Source of the DNA: DAISKN01 sp963716925 | Lineage (GTDB): Bacteria > Acidobacteriota > Vicinamibacteria > Marinacidobacterales > SMYC01 | Direction: 5' to 3' | DNA: 64,000 nt | Assembly (NCBI GenBank): GCA_963716925.1 | Contig: CAVQUX010000024.1 | Location: forward strand, 124,001 to 188,000 | In this document: positions 63,667 through 64,000 of the stretch, one piece after another | How positions within the stretch are numbered: the stretch's first letter is position 1 | How the letters are laid out: every line of letters starts with the position of its first letter | Position numbers and translations under genes: made by a program | The notes under the pieces: model-generated | What the model was told of the DNA's origin: nothing | What the model saw: the letters and a program-made list of their open reading frames with translations, nothing else | Database searches by the model: none

Positions 63667-64000
63667 ATGGGTCTTTTCGCGCGCATCAAGGCGCTCTGGT
63701 TTGCACTCTTGAACCAGTCGGTGACGGAGATGGAAGAAAAACACGTCATCGCCCTAGCGGAGGCGAAGCTTCAGCAGGCGACGGAGAAACTGAAGGACGC
63801 GCGCCAGGGACTGGTCAGCTACCAGGCGATGGTCCTGAAGGTCCAGCACCAGGTGGACACCGAAAAGGCGCGGATGGTGAGCCTTACGGGACAGATCAAG
63901 AGCCACCTGAGCGCGGGACAGGAAGAGATGGCGGGCGAGCTCGCGCTCCAGCTCTCCCAGGTCAAATCCGATGTCGTCGCCAACGAGGAGCAGCTCGAGC
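63667..64000 (+). CDS. PspA/IM30-family protein, 3' end outside window
   Basis: ATG 63667 follows AGGGAGA. The 111 visible residues (MGLFARIKALWFALLNQSVT, then EAKLQQATEKLKDARQGLVS, MVLKVQHQVDTEKARMVSLT, GELALQLSQVKSDVVANEEQ) begin with the amphipathic PspA N-terminus and continue as a coiled coil. PspA/IM30 proteins bind and protect stressed membranes. The rest lies beyond the window edge. Confidence 0.8.
   Translation, partial: MGLFARIKALWFALLNQSVTEMEEKHVIALAEAKLQQATEKLKDARQGLVSYQAMVLKVQHQVDTEKARMVSLTGQIKSHLSAGQEEMAGELALQLSQVKSDVVANEEQLE

Overview
The window is a high-GC, gene-dense bacterial chromosome segment, most likely from a metagenome-derived Acidobacteriota-like organism (moderate confidence). 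The clues are GloVer-type tandem repeats, an MglA-like GTPase, coenzyme F420 genes, a selenocysteine-type peroxiredoxin and many ATGA/GTGA start-stop overlaps. No rRNA, tRNA, CRISPR array or intact insertion sequence was seen.

Layout. 1-3 kb: a SagB-like nitroreductase divergent from cofE and npdG (coenzyme F420 completion and reduction). 3-6.5 kb: a flippase-like membrane protein, a PilZ protein, an M48 metalloprotease and a small exported protein. 6.5-9.3 kb: lexA, a DUF3467 gene and a Y-family polymerase-like gene without its N-terminal catalytic segment, divergent from a pterin dehydratase. 9.3-12 kb: gspA/gspB and a truncated class A beta-lactamase. 12-14.5 kb: a DUF547 lipoprotein and a TPR protein. 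14.6-21.3 kb: an AddB/AddA-type helicase-nuclease pair. 21.3-28.4 kb: an accessory stretch with an amidohydrolase lipoprotein, a GloVer-repeat protein, a Ser/Thr kinase, a transposase remnant, a Phd/PIN toxin-antitoxin pair and a DUF2231 protein.

28.5-36 kb: a cytochrome P450, then a tightly overlapping minus-strand operon (P1 peptidase, sodium symporter, acyl-CoA synthetase, SDR, metalloprotease). 36.3-38.1 kb: a class V aminotransferase followed by a peroxiredoxin whose catalytic position is an in-frame TGA with a SECIS-like hairpin directly downstream. 38.2-41.5 kb: a small exported protein, a cysteine dioxygenase and an MglA-GTPase/GAF/kinase-like fusion. 41.5-46.8 kb: an FGE-domain protein, an AmpG-like transporter and a disrupted glpD. 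46.8-51.3 kb: a methyltransferase, a TIGR04076 protein, an F420-type LLM oxidoreductase, an ArsR-rhodanese regulator, a sterol desaturase and a nucleotidyltransferase pair. 51.3-58.7 kb: a symporter, a HEAT protein, a PDZ-hydrolase, MacA and two MacB-like permeases. 59-64 kb: a TPR protein, a sigma factor, an anti-sigma/bactofilin fusion, a TerB protein, leuB and the start of a PspA gene.

At least seven otherwise good genes are broken by single-base shifts (near 3.0, 12.6, 15.3, 29.0, 30.8, 44.4 and 45.2-45.5 kb). This points to uncorrected sequence errors at least as much as to gene decay. The selenocysteine call does not depend on an indel. Unannotated stretches below 300 bases not listed separately (for example 4358-4475, 24830-24957, 27332-27552 and 38079-38221) showed nothing recognisable.
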